Assembly (NCBI RefSeq): GCF_000423205.1
Contig: NZ_AUHN01000010.1
Span: forward strand, 248,001-312,000
DNA length: 64,000 nt
Reading direction: 5' to 3'
Source of the DNA: Jonesia quinghaiensis DSM 15701
GTDB lineage: Bacteria; Actinomycetota; Actinomycetes; Actinomycetales; Cellulomonadaceae
How positions within the stretch are numbered: the stretch's first letter is position 1; each line of letters opens with the position of its first letter. Made by a program: the position numbers and the translations under genes. Positions 34,351 through 42,982 of the stretch are shown here, piece by piece. Under the pieces are notes generated by a model. The model had not been told where the DNA came from, made no database searches, and saw nothing but the letters and a program-made list of their open reading frames with translations.

Positions 34351-34545
34351 TCACTCAGCGTGCTGGGAACGCAGCGCCTCTGCGTACTGGCGGCCTTTGT
34401 AGGAACCGCACGTAGGGCACGCAATGTGTGGCAACTTGTTGCCCTTGCACTGCGGGCATGTAGTGAGGTTCGCTGCGGTTGCCTTCCACTGCGAACGGCG
34501 CGCACGGGTGTTGGCGCGCGACATCTTGCGCTTTGGAACAGCCAC
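34351..34545 (-). CDS. rpmF: Ribosomal protein L32, zinc-ribbon form
   Basis: 64 aa from GTG 34545, giving the standard [20 protein letters not shown] start; the frame itself opens further upstream at 34593. Two Cys pairs, CPQC and CPTC, form a zinc ribbon, so this is the Zn-binding variant. It starts 2 bp after the DUF177 gene, as in most bacteria. Confidence 0.97.
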   Translation of the reverse strand: MAVPKRKMSRANTRARRSQWKATAANLTTCPQCKGNKLPHIACPTCGSYKGRQYAEALRSQHAE

Positions 34546-34547
34546 GG

Positions 34548-35150
34548 CTAGCTCTCTTTCGTCTCGTTTAACAAGGTCTGTAACGTCGACCACCGAGGGT
34601 CAACATTGTCGTGTGCGTGATCCACCTCATCTGCCAGGTGCACTCCGCATTCGGAGCACAAGCCCGGACAGTCCGGGGAACACAACGGTTGAAATGGTAG
34701 TTCAAAAACCACGGAATCGCGAAGCAGAGGCTCCAAATCGATTTCGTTGTTCTCTAGAACAACAACTTCACTGCTCTCATCGCCGTCCTCTGCCGCGAGC
34801 TGAGCCCGGTCAGGATAGAAATACAGTTCCTGGATTGACGTCGAGATATCCTCAACGACTTCATCCAAGCACCGCACGCATTCCCCACGGGCAACACCAC
34901 TGACAGTTCCGGAAACAAGAACTCCTTCAACAACCGACTCCAGCCGAACATCAACTGTGAGTTTGTCGCCTTCGGGAATGCTCATTACTGGTGTTCCACA
35001 ACTCACCGGAGCCTCAAGGTCAAGATGCACTTCACGCATTACCCCGGGACGACGGCTGAGCTCCAGAACATCGAGCACAAACGGCGAACGCGGATTGATG
35101 CTGATGATGTACTCCTCAAGATTGAGACTGATATGAACTGTAGAGACCAT
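34548..35150 (-). CDS. YceD/DUF177 family protein
   Basis: 200 aa from ATG 35150 (GAAGGTGAG upstream; a start at 35168 would lack a site). YceD family proteins lie next to rpmF and are linked to 23S rRNA accumulation and ribosome maturation. Family features seen are [10 protein letters not shown] and the late [13 protein letters not shown] segment, which may bind zinc. It lies between the SepIVA-like gene and rpmF. Confidence 0.9.
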   Translation of the reverse strand: MVSTVHISLNLEEYIISINPRSPFVLDVLELSRRPGVMREVHLDLEAPVSCGTPVMSIPEGDKLTVDVRLESVVEGVLVSGTVSGVARGECVRCLDEVVEDISTSIQELYFYPDRAQLAAEDGDESSEVVVLENNEIDLEPLLRDSVVFELPFQPLCSPDCPGLCSECGVHLADEVDHAHDNVDPRWSTLQTLLNETKES

Positions 35151-35262
35151 TGGCTCACCTTCCAGCAAGCCAACGATTAATCTTACGCCAGTTCCTCAAG
35201 GAGCCCAAGCATCTTGAACCTCCCGTGCAGGTGATACCAAACACAGCGTTCGGGTGGCGTCG

Positions 35263-35766
35263 CTAGTTGTGATCGGCTAACCGTTCACCTAATTTTGCGC
35301 GCCCAGCCTGCACCTGAGTCACCAATTTGCCAAGATCAATCTCAAATTCCGCAAGGCGTCGGTCGCAATAATCATCGGCTTCATGGCGCAATTGGTCCGC
35401 ATGATGCTGTGCTGCAGCAACCATTCCTTGAGCCTGTTCCTGAGCTTGGCGCACGATTTCCTCTTGCGCAACCAACGCATGAGCCCGCTCACGAGCCATC
35501 GCCACGATTCGTTCAGCTTCATCACGGGCGTCGTCAAGGACACTACCCGCATCACTCAGGACTTCATCAGCGCGGGTAAGTTGCGTAGGCAACTGCTCGC
35601 GCAACTCATCAAGCAGGTCAAGAGCCTCGTTGCGATTTACCAACACCGACGAAGACATCGGCATCGCTCGAGCACGCTCCACGAGATCGGTCAACGCATC
35701 GAGCAGCGCTGGAACCCCCAGCTGCTCACCTTCCACAAAAGTTTCGGGGTGTGAACTGTCAGTCAT
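35263..35766 (-). CDS. SepIVA-like (DivIVA-domain) septation protein
   Basis: 167 aa, strongly helical with coiled coil over residues 45-160 (ALDLLDELREQLPTQLTRAD, AEERIVAMARERAH-type heptads; Gln/Ala-rich). In mycobacteria the gene between coaD-side genes and DUF177-rnc is SepIVA (Rv2927c), a DivIVA-like protein needed for septation, and the gene order here matches. Other annotations for such proteins are ATP synthase subunit b-like, which fits only the coiled-coil composition. Shorter than SepIVA (about 245 aa). The assignment rests on synteny and coiled-coil character. Confidence 0.65.
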   Translation of the reverse strand: MTDSSHPETFVEGEQLGVPALLDALTDLVERARAMPMSSSVLVNRNEALDLLDELREQLPTQLTRADEVLSDAGSVLDDARDEAERIVAMARERAHALVAQEEIVRQAQEQAQGMVAAAQHHADQLRHEADDYCDRRLAEFEIDLGKLVTQVQAGRAKLGERLADHN

Positions 35767-35837
35767 CGCTACCTCGCTCCTCGCCCTGCAGTACCGAAGA
35801 CCACCTTAACTCTGCACGCGTCCCCTTGCCGGGATGT

Positions 35838-36320
35838 TCACCGCGTGATGTTGAAACGATTCACCAAAGCATGCGCCACCATCGGGGTCACAAAAGTAGA
35901 TATATCACCACCATGGCGTGCAACATCTTTAACCAGTGACGATGCGAGAAAACCGTGTTCACCACGTGCGGGCAGAAAAACCGTATCTACCCCACTTACC
36001 TGATGATTCATAGCAGCCATCGCTAACTCACTATCCACGTCACCCGCAGAACGCACCCCACGCACCAGCGCATCGGCCCCGTGAACGCGACAAAACTGTG
36101 CGATTAATCCGTCCACAACCTCAACCCGCACAGTGGGGAGTTCTCGTACAGCATCTTGCGCGAACTCAAGCCGGGCAGCGAGGTCAAACAGCGTTGTCTT
36201 TGCACTGTTATGCGCCACCGCAACAATGACCTCATCAAACAACACTGCTGCTCGCGTGATGATGTCGAGGTGGCCCAACGTGATGGGGTCGAAACTTCCT
36301 GAACAAACGGCTATAGTCAC
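35838..36320 (-). CDS. coaD: Phosphopantetheine adenylyltransferase
   Basis: 160 aa. It transfers AMP to 4'-phosphopantetheine, the rate-setting step of CoA synthesis. The SGSFDPITLGHLDII motif (nucleotidyltransferase HxGH type), LVRGVRSAGDVDSELAMA and the late SSLVKDVARHGGD are all family standards; the length is normal. It diverges from the GNAT gene at 36385 with 64 bp between starts. Confidence 0.97.
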   Translation of the reverse strand: MTIAVCSGSFDPITLGHLDIITRAAVLFDEVIVAVAHNSAKTTLFDLAARLEFAQDAVRELPTVRVEVVDGLIAQFCRVHGADALVRGVRSAGDVDSELAMAAMNHQVSGVDTVFLPARGEHGFLASSLVKDVARHGGDISTFVTPMVAHALVNRFNITR

Positions 36321-36384
36321 TCTGCAAGGGTAATGGAAACGCCTTCACTAGGCGCAGAAACAATTGCCACAACGGCACGATGGG

Positions 36385-37107
36385 ATGATGACCTTGCCTT
36401 TCGCGGTGCTCGAGTCACCTCAAGACCTCTCCACATTTTACGAGCGCGTTTTGCGACCCTCGTTTCCGGAAACTGAACTAGTCACACATGACGAGTTTCT
36501 TGAGGCCTGCACAAACCAGTTCCTCCATGTCATCGGCGTCATTGAGGATGACAATATTGTTGCCGGCGCTGTAGGAACAATGCCCACCCACGAGGGTGTC
36601 ATGATGTTGCTCTACCTTGCCCTTCAACCCGGCTTACGCGGCGCGGGGATCGGTGGCAAACTCCTCGATTGTGCGCTTGCACGGTGGCAGCAGGAGTTCT
36701 CCCCCACCATGATCTTGGCGGAAGTCGAACACCCGAACTACCACCCCTCATCAGAGGACCACGGCGACCCTGCAGCACGGATGCGTTTCTACGCCCGCCA
36801 TGGTGGGCGTATCCTCGACATCCCTTACTTCCAACCTGCGATCCGCGAGGGCGAACCCCCCGTCCCTGCACTCATGCTCGTCACCCTCTGGGTAGCCCCC
36901 GAAGCGTTCATTGATGACGACTGCATCATCGCGTGGCCACTGCGCGCTGCGCTGCGGCGAGAAATTGTTGACACGTGCCCTGAAGGCTTCGGCCCCGCAA
37001 TTCGGGTGGCCGAATCTGTTGCGGGCGATGCTGTCCGGTTGTGGGAATCACACGACATTGACCGGGTGCCTGTGGGATTGTTCGACACAGAAGATGCTGT
37101 GCTGTAA
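36385..37107 (+). CDS. GNAT-family acetyltransferase
   Basis: 240 aa from ATG 36385; an upstream TTG (36364) opens the frame but is unlikely. The acetyl-CoA-binding motif is PGLRGAGIGGKLLDCAL (R/QxxGxG/A) at about residue 78-94, and AEVEHPNYHPSSEDHGDPAARMRFYARHG (quoted in part: MRFYARHGGR) is the typical motif B end. The C-terminal 70 residues are an extra segment. The substrate is unknown. Not obviously linked to the neighbouring coaD. Confidence 0.8.
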   Translation: MMTLPFAVLESPQDLSTFYERVLRPSFPETELVTHDEFLEACTNQFLHVIGVIEDDNIVAGAVGTMPTHEGVMMLLYLALQPGLRGAGIGGKLLDCALARWQQEFSPTMILAEVEHPNYHPSSEDHGDPAARMRFYARHGGRILDIPYFQPAIREGEPPVPALMLVTLWVAPEAFIDDDCIIAWPLRAALRREIVDTCPEGFGPAIRVAESVAGDAVRLWESHDIDRVPVGLFDTEDAVL

Positions 37108-37194
37108 ACAGCACTAATCGTTAGACGTCTACCAACTACACCGAACCACAGAGCCAGCCCCACACGATGTGCCGCGCAGACAGCGGGGCACACG

Positions 37195-37758
37195 TCAGTG
37201 TGCTTGTGGGAGCTCTGGTTCCGCGTAGTAAATAACTGTTTCACCATACGTTTTTGTGGTGATCAAGCGCCATTGTTGAGGCAGTTTAGGTTCTGGGCTG
37301 CGAGCTGACCGTTCAATGACGATGATTGCACGTTGGTCAACATGCGGAACAAGTGACTCAAACACGCCAGCCAAGTAGTCTTCAGCGACGTCATATGGTG
37401 GGTCAACAAAGATCACGTCCCACCCGGGGGAAGTCGCTTGCTTCGCAACATCTTCTGCACGGTCACATCGCACAGTGACTGTGTCAAAACCCAACGCGCG
37501 AGCGTTCGCTCGAGCAATATTTGCTGCTTGCCGGTGCGCTTCAACGAGCACCACTTCGCGGGCACCACGGGATGCCGCTTCGAGCCCTAACGCACCAGAT
37601 CCCGCGTACAAGTCCAGCACTTTTGTATCTCGTAGGGCATCGTAGTGCTCGAGCCGAGAGAACACTGCCTCTCGTACCCGTTCGCTTGTCGGTCGGGTCC
37701 CACGTGGTGGTACACGCAGCACCCGGCCCCCTGCCTGGCCCGCAACGATTCTGGTCAC
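37195..37758 (-). CDS. rsmD: 16S rRNA (guanine966-N2)-methyltransferase
   Basis: 187 aa. SAM-dependent enzyme that methylates G966 of 16S rRNA. The N-terminal RIVAGQAGGRVLRVPPRGTRPTSERVRE is diagnostic (for example GTRPTSERVREAVFSRL); the SAM motif is VLDLYAGSGALGLEAASRGA and the catalytic loop DPPYDV. The GTG start at 37758 is used. It follows recG by 18 bp. Confidence 0.95.
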   Translation of the reverse strand: MTRIVAGQAGGRVLRVPPRGTRPTSERVREAVFSRLEHYDALRDTKVLDLYAGSGALGLEAASRGAREVVLVEAHRQAANIARANARALGFDTVTVRCDRAEDVAKQATSPGWDVIFVDPPYDVAEDYLAGVFESLVPHVDQRAIIVIERSARSPEPKLPQQWRLITTKTYGETVIYYAEPELPQAH

Positions 37759-37776
37759 TGCAGGATTCTACTGGTT

Positions 37777-40035
37777 CTAGGCGCGGTCTAGGTATTCCTC
37801 ACGTTCAGCACCAACGTAGTCGTTGATCGCATCGCGTAGGTGGGGATAGCCCTGTAATTGCGGGTCTTGCGCGATGAGTTCTTGCGCATCGTGACGAGCT
37901 TGGAGGATCAAATCATGGTCTTTGATGACTCGAACGTGACGCAACGAACTTGCTCGCCCAGACTGCGCCGCCCCCAAAACGTCGCCTTCGCTTCGTAATT
38001 CGAGGTCCATTGCTGCGAGCGCGAAGCCGTCTGTGGTTGAGGCGACTGCGGTGAGGCGTTGGTGGGCGAGGCTTTGTGGGTCGGGTGGGGCGACGAGGAG
38101 GCAGATGCCTGGGTCGGTGCCGCGGCCTACTCGTCCGCGGAGTTGGTGGAGTTGGGAGATGCCGAATCGGTCTGCGTCGAGGATGACCATGGTGGAGGCG
38201 GTGGGGACGTTGACGCCGACTTCGATGACGGTGGTTGCGACGAGTATGGGGGTGGTGTGTTGCGCGAAGGTTGTCATGGCGTGGTCTTTGTCGGTTGCGT
38301 TCATGGCGCCGTGGAGGGTTGCTATTGCGATGTCGGCGAAGAGTGGCATGTCGCGCAGTTTTTGGGCTGTTTCTTCGACGCTGGTGAGGGTGCGGGTGGT
38401 GGTTGTTTCGGGGATGTCGAGCAGGGTGTCGGTGGTTGGTTGGGGGGTGGGTTGTTCTTCGGGTGTGGTGTCGCTGATGCGTGGGCAAACGACGTAGGCT
38501 TGCCGGCCTGCGTCGATTTCTTCGCGGATTCGTGCCCAGACTCGGTTCATCCAGGTGTCGTTGGTGCTGGGGACGACGTGGGTGGTGATTCCTGCGCGTC
38601 CTGCGGGCATGTCATTGAGGGTGGAGATGTCGAGGTCTCCGAAGACTGTCATGGCGACGGTGCGGGGTATGGGGGTTGCGGTCATGACGAGCATGTGGGG
38701 GATGGTGTTTGCGCGGGTGCGTAGGGCGTCGCGTTGTTCTACTCCGAAGCGGTGTTGTTCGTCGACGACGACGAGGCCTAGGTCGGCGAAGCTGACGTTG
38801 TCGGAGAGGACTGCGTGGGTTCCTACGATGATTCCGGCTGCTCCGCTGGCTGCGTCGAGGAGTGCTTGGCGGCGTTGTGCGGTGGGTAGTGATCCGGTGA
38901 GGAGGACGACGGATGTTGCGTTGTCTGTTGCGCCGAGCATTCCGGCGCTGGCTAGTGGGCCGAGGAGTTCGCGGATGGTGGCGAGGTGTTGGGTGGCGAG
39001 GACTTCGGTGGGTGCGAGGAGTACTGCTTGGCCGCCTGCGTCGATGACTTGGAGCATTGCGCGTAGTGCGATGACTGTTTTTCCTGAGCCGACGTCTCCT
39101 TGGAGGAGGCGTTGCATGGGGTGTGCTTTGGTGAGGTCTGCGGCAATGTCGGTGCCGACGGTGCGTTGTCCGTCGGTGAGGGTGAAGGGTAGTCGGGCGT
39201 CAAAGGCGTCGAGGAGCCCTCCGGTGTGTGGGGTACGTGGTGTGGCTTGGAGGTGGGCGTTGTGGTGTCTGCGTTGTACGAGTGCGCATTGGATGACGAA
39301 GGCTTCTTCAACTCGGAAGCGGTGGCGGGCTGAGTGCCAATCGGTGTCGGTGCGAGGTTGGTGGATTTTTGTCATGGCGTCGTAGGCGCTGAGCAGGTGT
39401 TGCCGTTGGCGGAGTTCAGTGGGGAGGGGGTCGGTGAGGTCTTCTGGGCGTAGTTGGCCAAGGACTGTGGCGACTGCCCGTTCTATTCGCCAAGTGGGGG
39501 CCGATGCGCTGGCGGGGTAGATGGGGATGGGGCGTGCGGCTTCGTCGAGGGCTTGGGCTTTGTCGTGGGCGTCTTCGCCGATGATGATGTAGTCGGGGTG
39601 GGTGAGTTGGCGTTCGCCGCGGTAGTCGCGCACGGTGCCGGTGAAGAGGGCGACGCGTCCTGGTCGGAGTTTGTCTTCGTGGATGCGGAGGGCGCCTGCT
39701 CGTTTGGCGAAGAACGCCAGTGTGAGGGGGTGGTTGCCGTCGGTGACGGTGACGGTGAAGAGGGCGCCTGCTCGTGAGCGCATGGTGCGGGTTGTGGCGC
39801 TGAGTACTTGCGCCATGACGGTGACGTGTTCGCCTTCGGTGAGTCCGGTGACGTCGGTGAGGCGACCTGGTTCTGCGTAGCGCCGTGGGTGGTGGTGGAG
39901 GAGGTCGTGTGCGGTGTGCAGGCCGAGTTTGGCGAGTGGGGTTGCGCTTTTGGTTCCGAGCAGCCTGCTGAGGGGGCGTTCCAGGAAGGGTTGGGCGTTG
40001 AGGTCGCTGTCTGTGGGCGGCGCCGGCGTGCTCAT
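37777..40035 (-). CDS. recG: ATP-dependent DNA helicase RecG
   Basis: 752 aa from ATG 40035, preceded by AAGGA; the open frame starts earlier at 40080, but that would overlap the upstream gene. RecG remodels stalled forks and Holliday junctions. The wedge domain (LLHHHPRRYAEPG) begins near residue 45. Walker A is QGDVGSGKTVIAL, motif II is VVVDEQHRFGVEQR, followed by TATPIPRT. The helicase C part includes ATTVIEVGVNVPTASTM and QLRGRVGRG. The coding strand is extremely C-rich at third positions in the 38.0-41.0 kb stretch. Confidence 0.97.
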   Translation of the reverse strand: MSTPAPPTDSDLNAQPFLERPLSRLLGTKSATPLAKLGLHTAHDLLHHHPRRYAEPGRLTDVTGLTEGEHVTVMAQVLSATTRTMRSRAGALFTVTVTDGNHPLTLAFFAKRAGALRIHEDKLRPGRVALFTGTVRDYRGERQLTHPDYIIIGEDAHDKAQALDEAARPIPIYPASASAPTWRIERAVATVLGQLRPEDLTDPLPTELRQRQHLLSAYDAMTKIHQPRTDTDWHSARHRFRVEEAFVIQCALVQRRHHNAHLQATPRTPHTGGLLDAFDARLPFTLTDGQRTVGTDIAADLTKAHPMQRLLQGDVGSGKTVIALRAMLQVIDAGGQAVLLAPTEVLATQHLATIRELLGPLASAGMLGATDNATSVVLLTGSLPTAQRRQALLDAASGAAGIIVGTHAVLSDNVSFADLGLVVVDEQHRFGVEQRDALRTRANTIPHMLVMTATPIPRTVAMTVFGDLDISTLNDMPAGRAGITTHVVPSTNDTWMNRVWARIREEIDAGRQAYVVCPRISDTTPEEQPTPQPTTDTLLDIPETTTTRTLTSVEETAQKLRDMPLFADIAIATLHGAMNATDKDHAMTTFAQHTTPILVATTVIEVGVNVPTASTMVILDADRFGISQLHQLRGRVGRGTDPGICLLVAPPDPQSLAHQRLTAVASTTDGFALAAMDLELRSEGDVLGAAQSGRASSLRHVRVIKDHDLILQARHDAQELIAQDPQLQGYPHLRDAINDYVGAEREEYLDRA

Positions 40036-40067
40036 GGTTGGTCCTTGGTGCGGTGGTGTTGTGGCGG

Positions 40068-41597
40068 TTAGGTGTTCCACGTCAGGGTGAGGTCTGCGGT
40101 GTTTGATGGTGTGCCGCTGGGTATCACGGTAGTGGTGATGCCGTGGTGGGTGAGGCTGTCGTGGATGGTGCGTTGGTGGTGTGTGGGGAAGTGCGTGTCG
40201 TGCAGGAGGAGTGCTGTGGTGTGGGCGGGCAGGCCTTGGATGATGTCTGTGAGTTGTTCTGGGGTGGGTGGTTTTGTGGGGGTGAAGGTGTGGTGGGTTG
40301 AGTGTTCGCCGCTGTGTTGTTGTTCTCCGTAGTCTGCATATGTGAGGTGTGTGGCGACGTCGAGGTCGTTGGTGAGGAGGTGTATGTGCGGGTAGGTCTG
40401 GGTGAGGTTTTCGTCGATGCTGCGTGCGTTGGCGATGATGCGTTGCTGTGGGGTGTCTGGTAGGAGCGCGCTGAGTTCGTCTGCGGTGAGTGGGCTGGTA
40501 CCGGCCATGATGACTGTTGCGGCACTCCGGGCGAGGTCGCGCACTAGGTGGGGTGAGCGGCTGAGGACCACGGGTGCTGTTGCGGCGAGTTGTGGGTTGT
40601 GGAGGTTGCGTACGGCGATGTGGCTGACGGTGTCGGCTGTGCGGTGGCAGAGGGTGATGATGTCTGCTGGGTTGTTGGTGTGTATGTGGAGGGGCCCAAC
40701 GCTTGGCGAGGTGGGGGAAATCGCCAGTACGAGGGAGTCTCCACGGTCAGCCATGGCCCGTCGCAGGGCGCTGATTTCGTGGGTTGTTGGTTGGGCTTTC
40801 CAGTGCATGAGGGCGGTGACTTCGTATTCGGTGTCACTGATGTCATTGGTGTGTTGACCGTGGTCGACACCGTGTTCCGTGGTGTTTTGGGGTGTTTCTG
40901 TGTGGTGCGCCCCTGTGCGCAGGGTGTCTTCGGGGAACGTCTCTGCGCGTGGGGTTTCACCATTGTCGGTGGCGTTGGTTGGTGCGAGTACGTCGATGAG
41001 CGCTGAGATGACAAGGTAGAAACCGCATGCTCCAGCATCACGTACAGACCGCGCTGCGAGGGCGGGTAGGTCGTGTTCGGAATTTTCGTAGGCGTGGTAG
41101 ACGCTTTGGCGAACACTGTGGAGCACGTCCGCTATGGGGCGGTCCTTGTGGGCGTCGAGAGCATGTGCGGCAGCGTCAGCGGCGGTGAGGATTGTTCCCT
41201 CAACAGGGTGAGCCACTGCGTCTCGGGCTTGGCTGGCACCATACTTTAGTGCTGTTGCCACTCCCCCAGCGTGGTGTCCGCGCGCGAACCCACTGAGGTA
41301 GTGCGCAAGGATCGCACCGGAGTTACCTCGCGCACTCAGGACTGCCCGATGCGCCACATCGTTTAGCAGAGCATCGACGGTTTGTGTGTTGGTCGCCCGC
41401 GCGGTGATTGGTTGCGGGGCAGCTGCGTGGGTCAACGTGAGGAACATATTTGTTCCCGTGTCAGCGTCAGCGATGGGAAACACGTTCGCTTGGTCAAGTG
41501 CCGGGCGGGCTCTTTTCAAGGCCGCAACGGAGAGCTCAAACCAATGAATCGCCTGTTCTGTGGTCAGGTGCAGTGCGGGCAGGGCATCGTTCGACAT
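40068..41597 (-). CDS. DAK2/FakA-like phosphatase-kinase family protein
   Basis: 509 aa from ATG 41597, which has AAGGAGGGCAC upstream. The N-terminal DAK2 (DhaL-like) domain contains FPIADADTGTNMFLT, the Asp-rich metal/ATP site, and ARGNSGAILAHYLSGFARG. The central and C-terminal parts match the YloV/FakA arrangement. FakA phosphorylates fatty acids bound to FakB proteins in Firmicutes; the actinobacterial homologues between rpmB and recG have not been tested. Unusually, residues about 225-260 are a His/Glu/Asn-rich linker, and the C-terminal domain has a His/Thr-rich composition. Confidence 0.85.
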   Translation of the reverse strand: MSNDALPALHLTTEQAIHWFELSVAALKRARPALDQANVFPIADADTGTNMFLTLTHAAAPQPITARATNTQTVDALLNDVAHRAVLSARGNSGAILAHYLSGFARGHHAGGVATALKYGASQARDAVAHPVEGTILTAADAAAHALDAHKDRPIADVLHSVRQSVYHAYENSEHDLPALAARSVRDAGACGFYLVISALIDVLAPTNATDNGETPRAETFPEDTLRTGAHHTETPQNTTEHGVDHGQHTNDISDTEYEVTALMHWKAQPTTHEISALRRAMADRGDSLVLAISPTSPSVGPLHIHTNNPADIITLCHRTADTVSHIAVRNLHNPQLAATAPVVLSRSPHLVRDLARSAATVIMAGTSPLTADELSALLPDTPQQRIIANARSIDENLTQTYPHIHLLTNDLDVATHLTYADYGEQQHSGEHSTHHTFTPTKPPTPEQLTDIIQGLPAHTTALLLHDTHFPTHHQRTIHDSLTHHGITTTVIPSGTPSNTADLTLTWNT

Positions 41598-42006
41598 GTG
41601 CCCTCCTTGGTTGACGGTGGTGGATTTAACAGTAGTAGCACCACCTGACACGCGGCGCATCGTGGCCGATCTCACGTGTCACCTTGTGCTGGCGCTCTGG
41701 TGTCTTGTCTGATGTTGGGTAAACTAAGTGGGCCCAATGGTGATCAGTCACGCTGGTGTGCGCCGTGGTTCAGCTGTCGAACATGAACAGTCCACAGTCA
41801 CGACGTGACGTAGATCGTGCCAACTATATTTGGGGTTTGCTCGCGGTATCGGCTAACCTTGTGTAGTTGCCCACTGGGCACGTCGAGGTGTGCGCGTTTC
41901 ACATGGTTGCCTTCTGGCAGCGTGGAGCGAGGATCAACACTTCGCAACAAGACACAATGACTTCGCCGTCGCAGAAGTGCGACGTGCACGACGACCAGGA
42001 GAGACC
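41598..42006. other. Divergent intergenic region DAK2/rpmB
   Basis: 409 bp. It contains the rpmB promoter given separately and presumably that of the DAK2-recG-rsmD unit on the other strand. No coding frame with protein character was found. Confidence 0.6.
41830..41859 (+). promoter_or_regulatory. Probable rpmB promoter
   Basis: TTGGGG (41830-41835) and TAACCT (41854-41859) separated by 18 bp, followed by a leader of about 140 bases before the rpmB GTG. Reasonable but not perfect match to the primary sigma consensus. Confidence 0.45.
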
Positions 42007-42198
42007 GTGGCTGCTATCTGCGACGTCTGCGCAAAGGGCCCAAGCTTCGGGCACAGCATCTCGCACTCGCACGTGCGCACGAAGCGCCGTTGGAACCCAA
42101 ACATCCAGCGCGTTCGCGCAATCGTCAAGGGCGCCCCAAAGCGCCTCAACGTTTGCACCTCATGCCTTAAGGCCGGCAAGGTCACCCGCAACATCTGA
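42007..42198 (+). CDS. rpmB: Ribosomal protein L28, zinc-ribbon form
   Basis: 63 aa from GTG 42007 (AGGAGAGACC upstream), giving [20 protein letters not shown]. The CDVC and CTSC pairs make it the zinc-binding type, as with L32 in this window. The [18 protein letters not shown] core is standard. Monocistronic: followed by a strong terminator. Confidence 0.97.
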   Translation: MAAICDVCAKGPSFGHSISHSHVRTKRRWNPNIQRVRAIVKGAPKRLNVCTSCLKAGKVTRNI

Positions 42199-42230
42199 TG
42201 TTGTTGGCGGCATGTGCTGCACGAGTTTTT

Positions 42231-42272
42231 CAGGAGCGGGATCATCTCAGGATGATCCCGCTCCTGTTTTAT
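42231..42272 (+). terminator. Intrinsic terminator of rpmB
   Basis: 15-bp perfect arms (CAGGAGCGGGATCAT and complement), 6-base loop, then TTTTA. It lies 32 bp past the rpmB stop. Confidence 0.9.
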
Positions 42273-42430
42273 GTCGTCTTTTAACAGGGTCCGTCCACCT
42301 GTTCACAGAACAACACATGCTTTAGCACACAGCGTGTGTTCACCATCGTTGCCCCGCCGTAGTCACCGTAGACTGGAGGGGACGGAGAAGTACCCTTCCC
42401 CTGACCGACACAACGTGGCAAGGTGGACAC

Positions 42431-42952
42431 ATGGTAGAGGAATACGACACAATTACGGTGCGATCAGCACAACTACCAGACGCCTCGGCAATAGCTCACA
42501 TACATGTCATGTCCTGGCGTCAGGCATATAGCGGTTACATCTCTGATGAATACCTTGACCATTTAAGTGTCACTGACAAAGAAGCCATGTGGTCTGACGT
42601 CCTTTCAATGGACGACACCACCGTTTTTATCGCAGAAAATGGGCGCGCCCTAGGTTTCGCTTCAGTCGGTCCAGCACGCGATGAAGATGCTGAACCCGGC
42701 GACCTGCAACTGTTCACCATGTACCTCGACCCTGAAGCGTGGGGGTTAGGCGTGGCAAAGGAACTGATGCGTCACGTGGATTCTCTTCTCACCAACGGGG
42801 CGTCAATGACTCTGTGGGTGTTCGAAAAGAATGACCGGGCACGTCACTTCTACGAACGTAACGGTTTCACTCACGACAGCGTAGAACGCATCGAAAACTA
42901 CGGCGACGAGTACCTCACCGCCCTGCGATACCGCAAAAAAGCAACAGAATAA
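42431..42952 (+). CDS. GNAT-family acetyltransferase
   Basis: 173 aa. RSAQLPDASAIAHIHVMSWR is the usual N-terminal GNAT strand-helix. The acetyl-CoA motif is LDPEAWGLGVAKELMRHV (a WGxGxx variant), followed by WVFEKNDRARHFYERNGF, the classic motif B. Substrate unknown. AAGGTGG precedes the ATG. It is convergent with thiL, 30 bp apart. Confidence 0.88.
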   Translation: MVEEYDTITVRSAQLPDASAIAHIHVMSWRQAYSGYISDEYLDHLSVTDKEAMWSDVLSMDDTTVFIAENGRALGFASVGPARDEDAEPGDLQLFTMYLDPEAWGLGVAKELMRHVDSLLTNGASMTLWVFEKNDRARHFYERNGFTHDSVERIENYGDEYLTALRYRKKATE

Positions 42953-42982
42953 CAGTTTTCACGGCTTAACCTCACCGGCAAT

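Noticed and set aside
35263-35766. ATP synthase subunit b
   Set aside because: Only coiled-coil composition supports it; there is no N-terminal membrane anchor and the gene order fits SepIVA instead.
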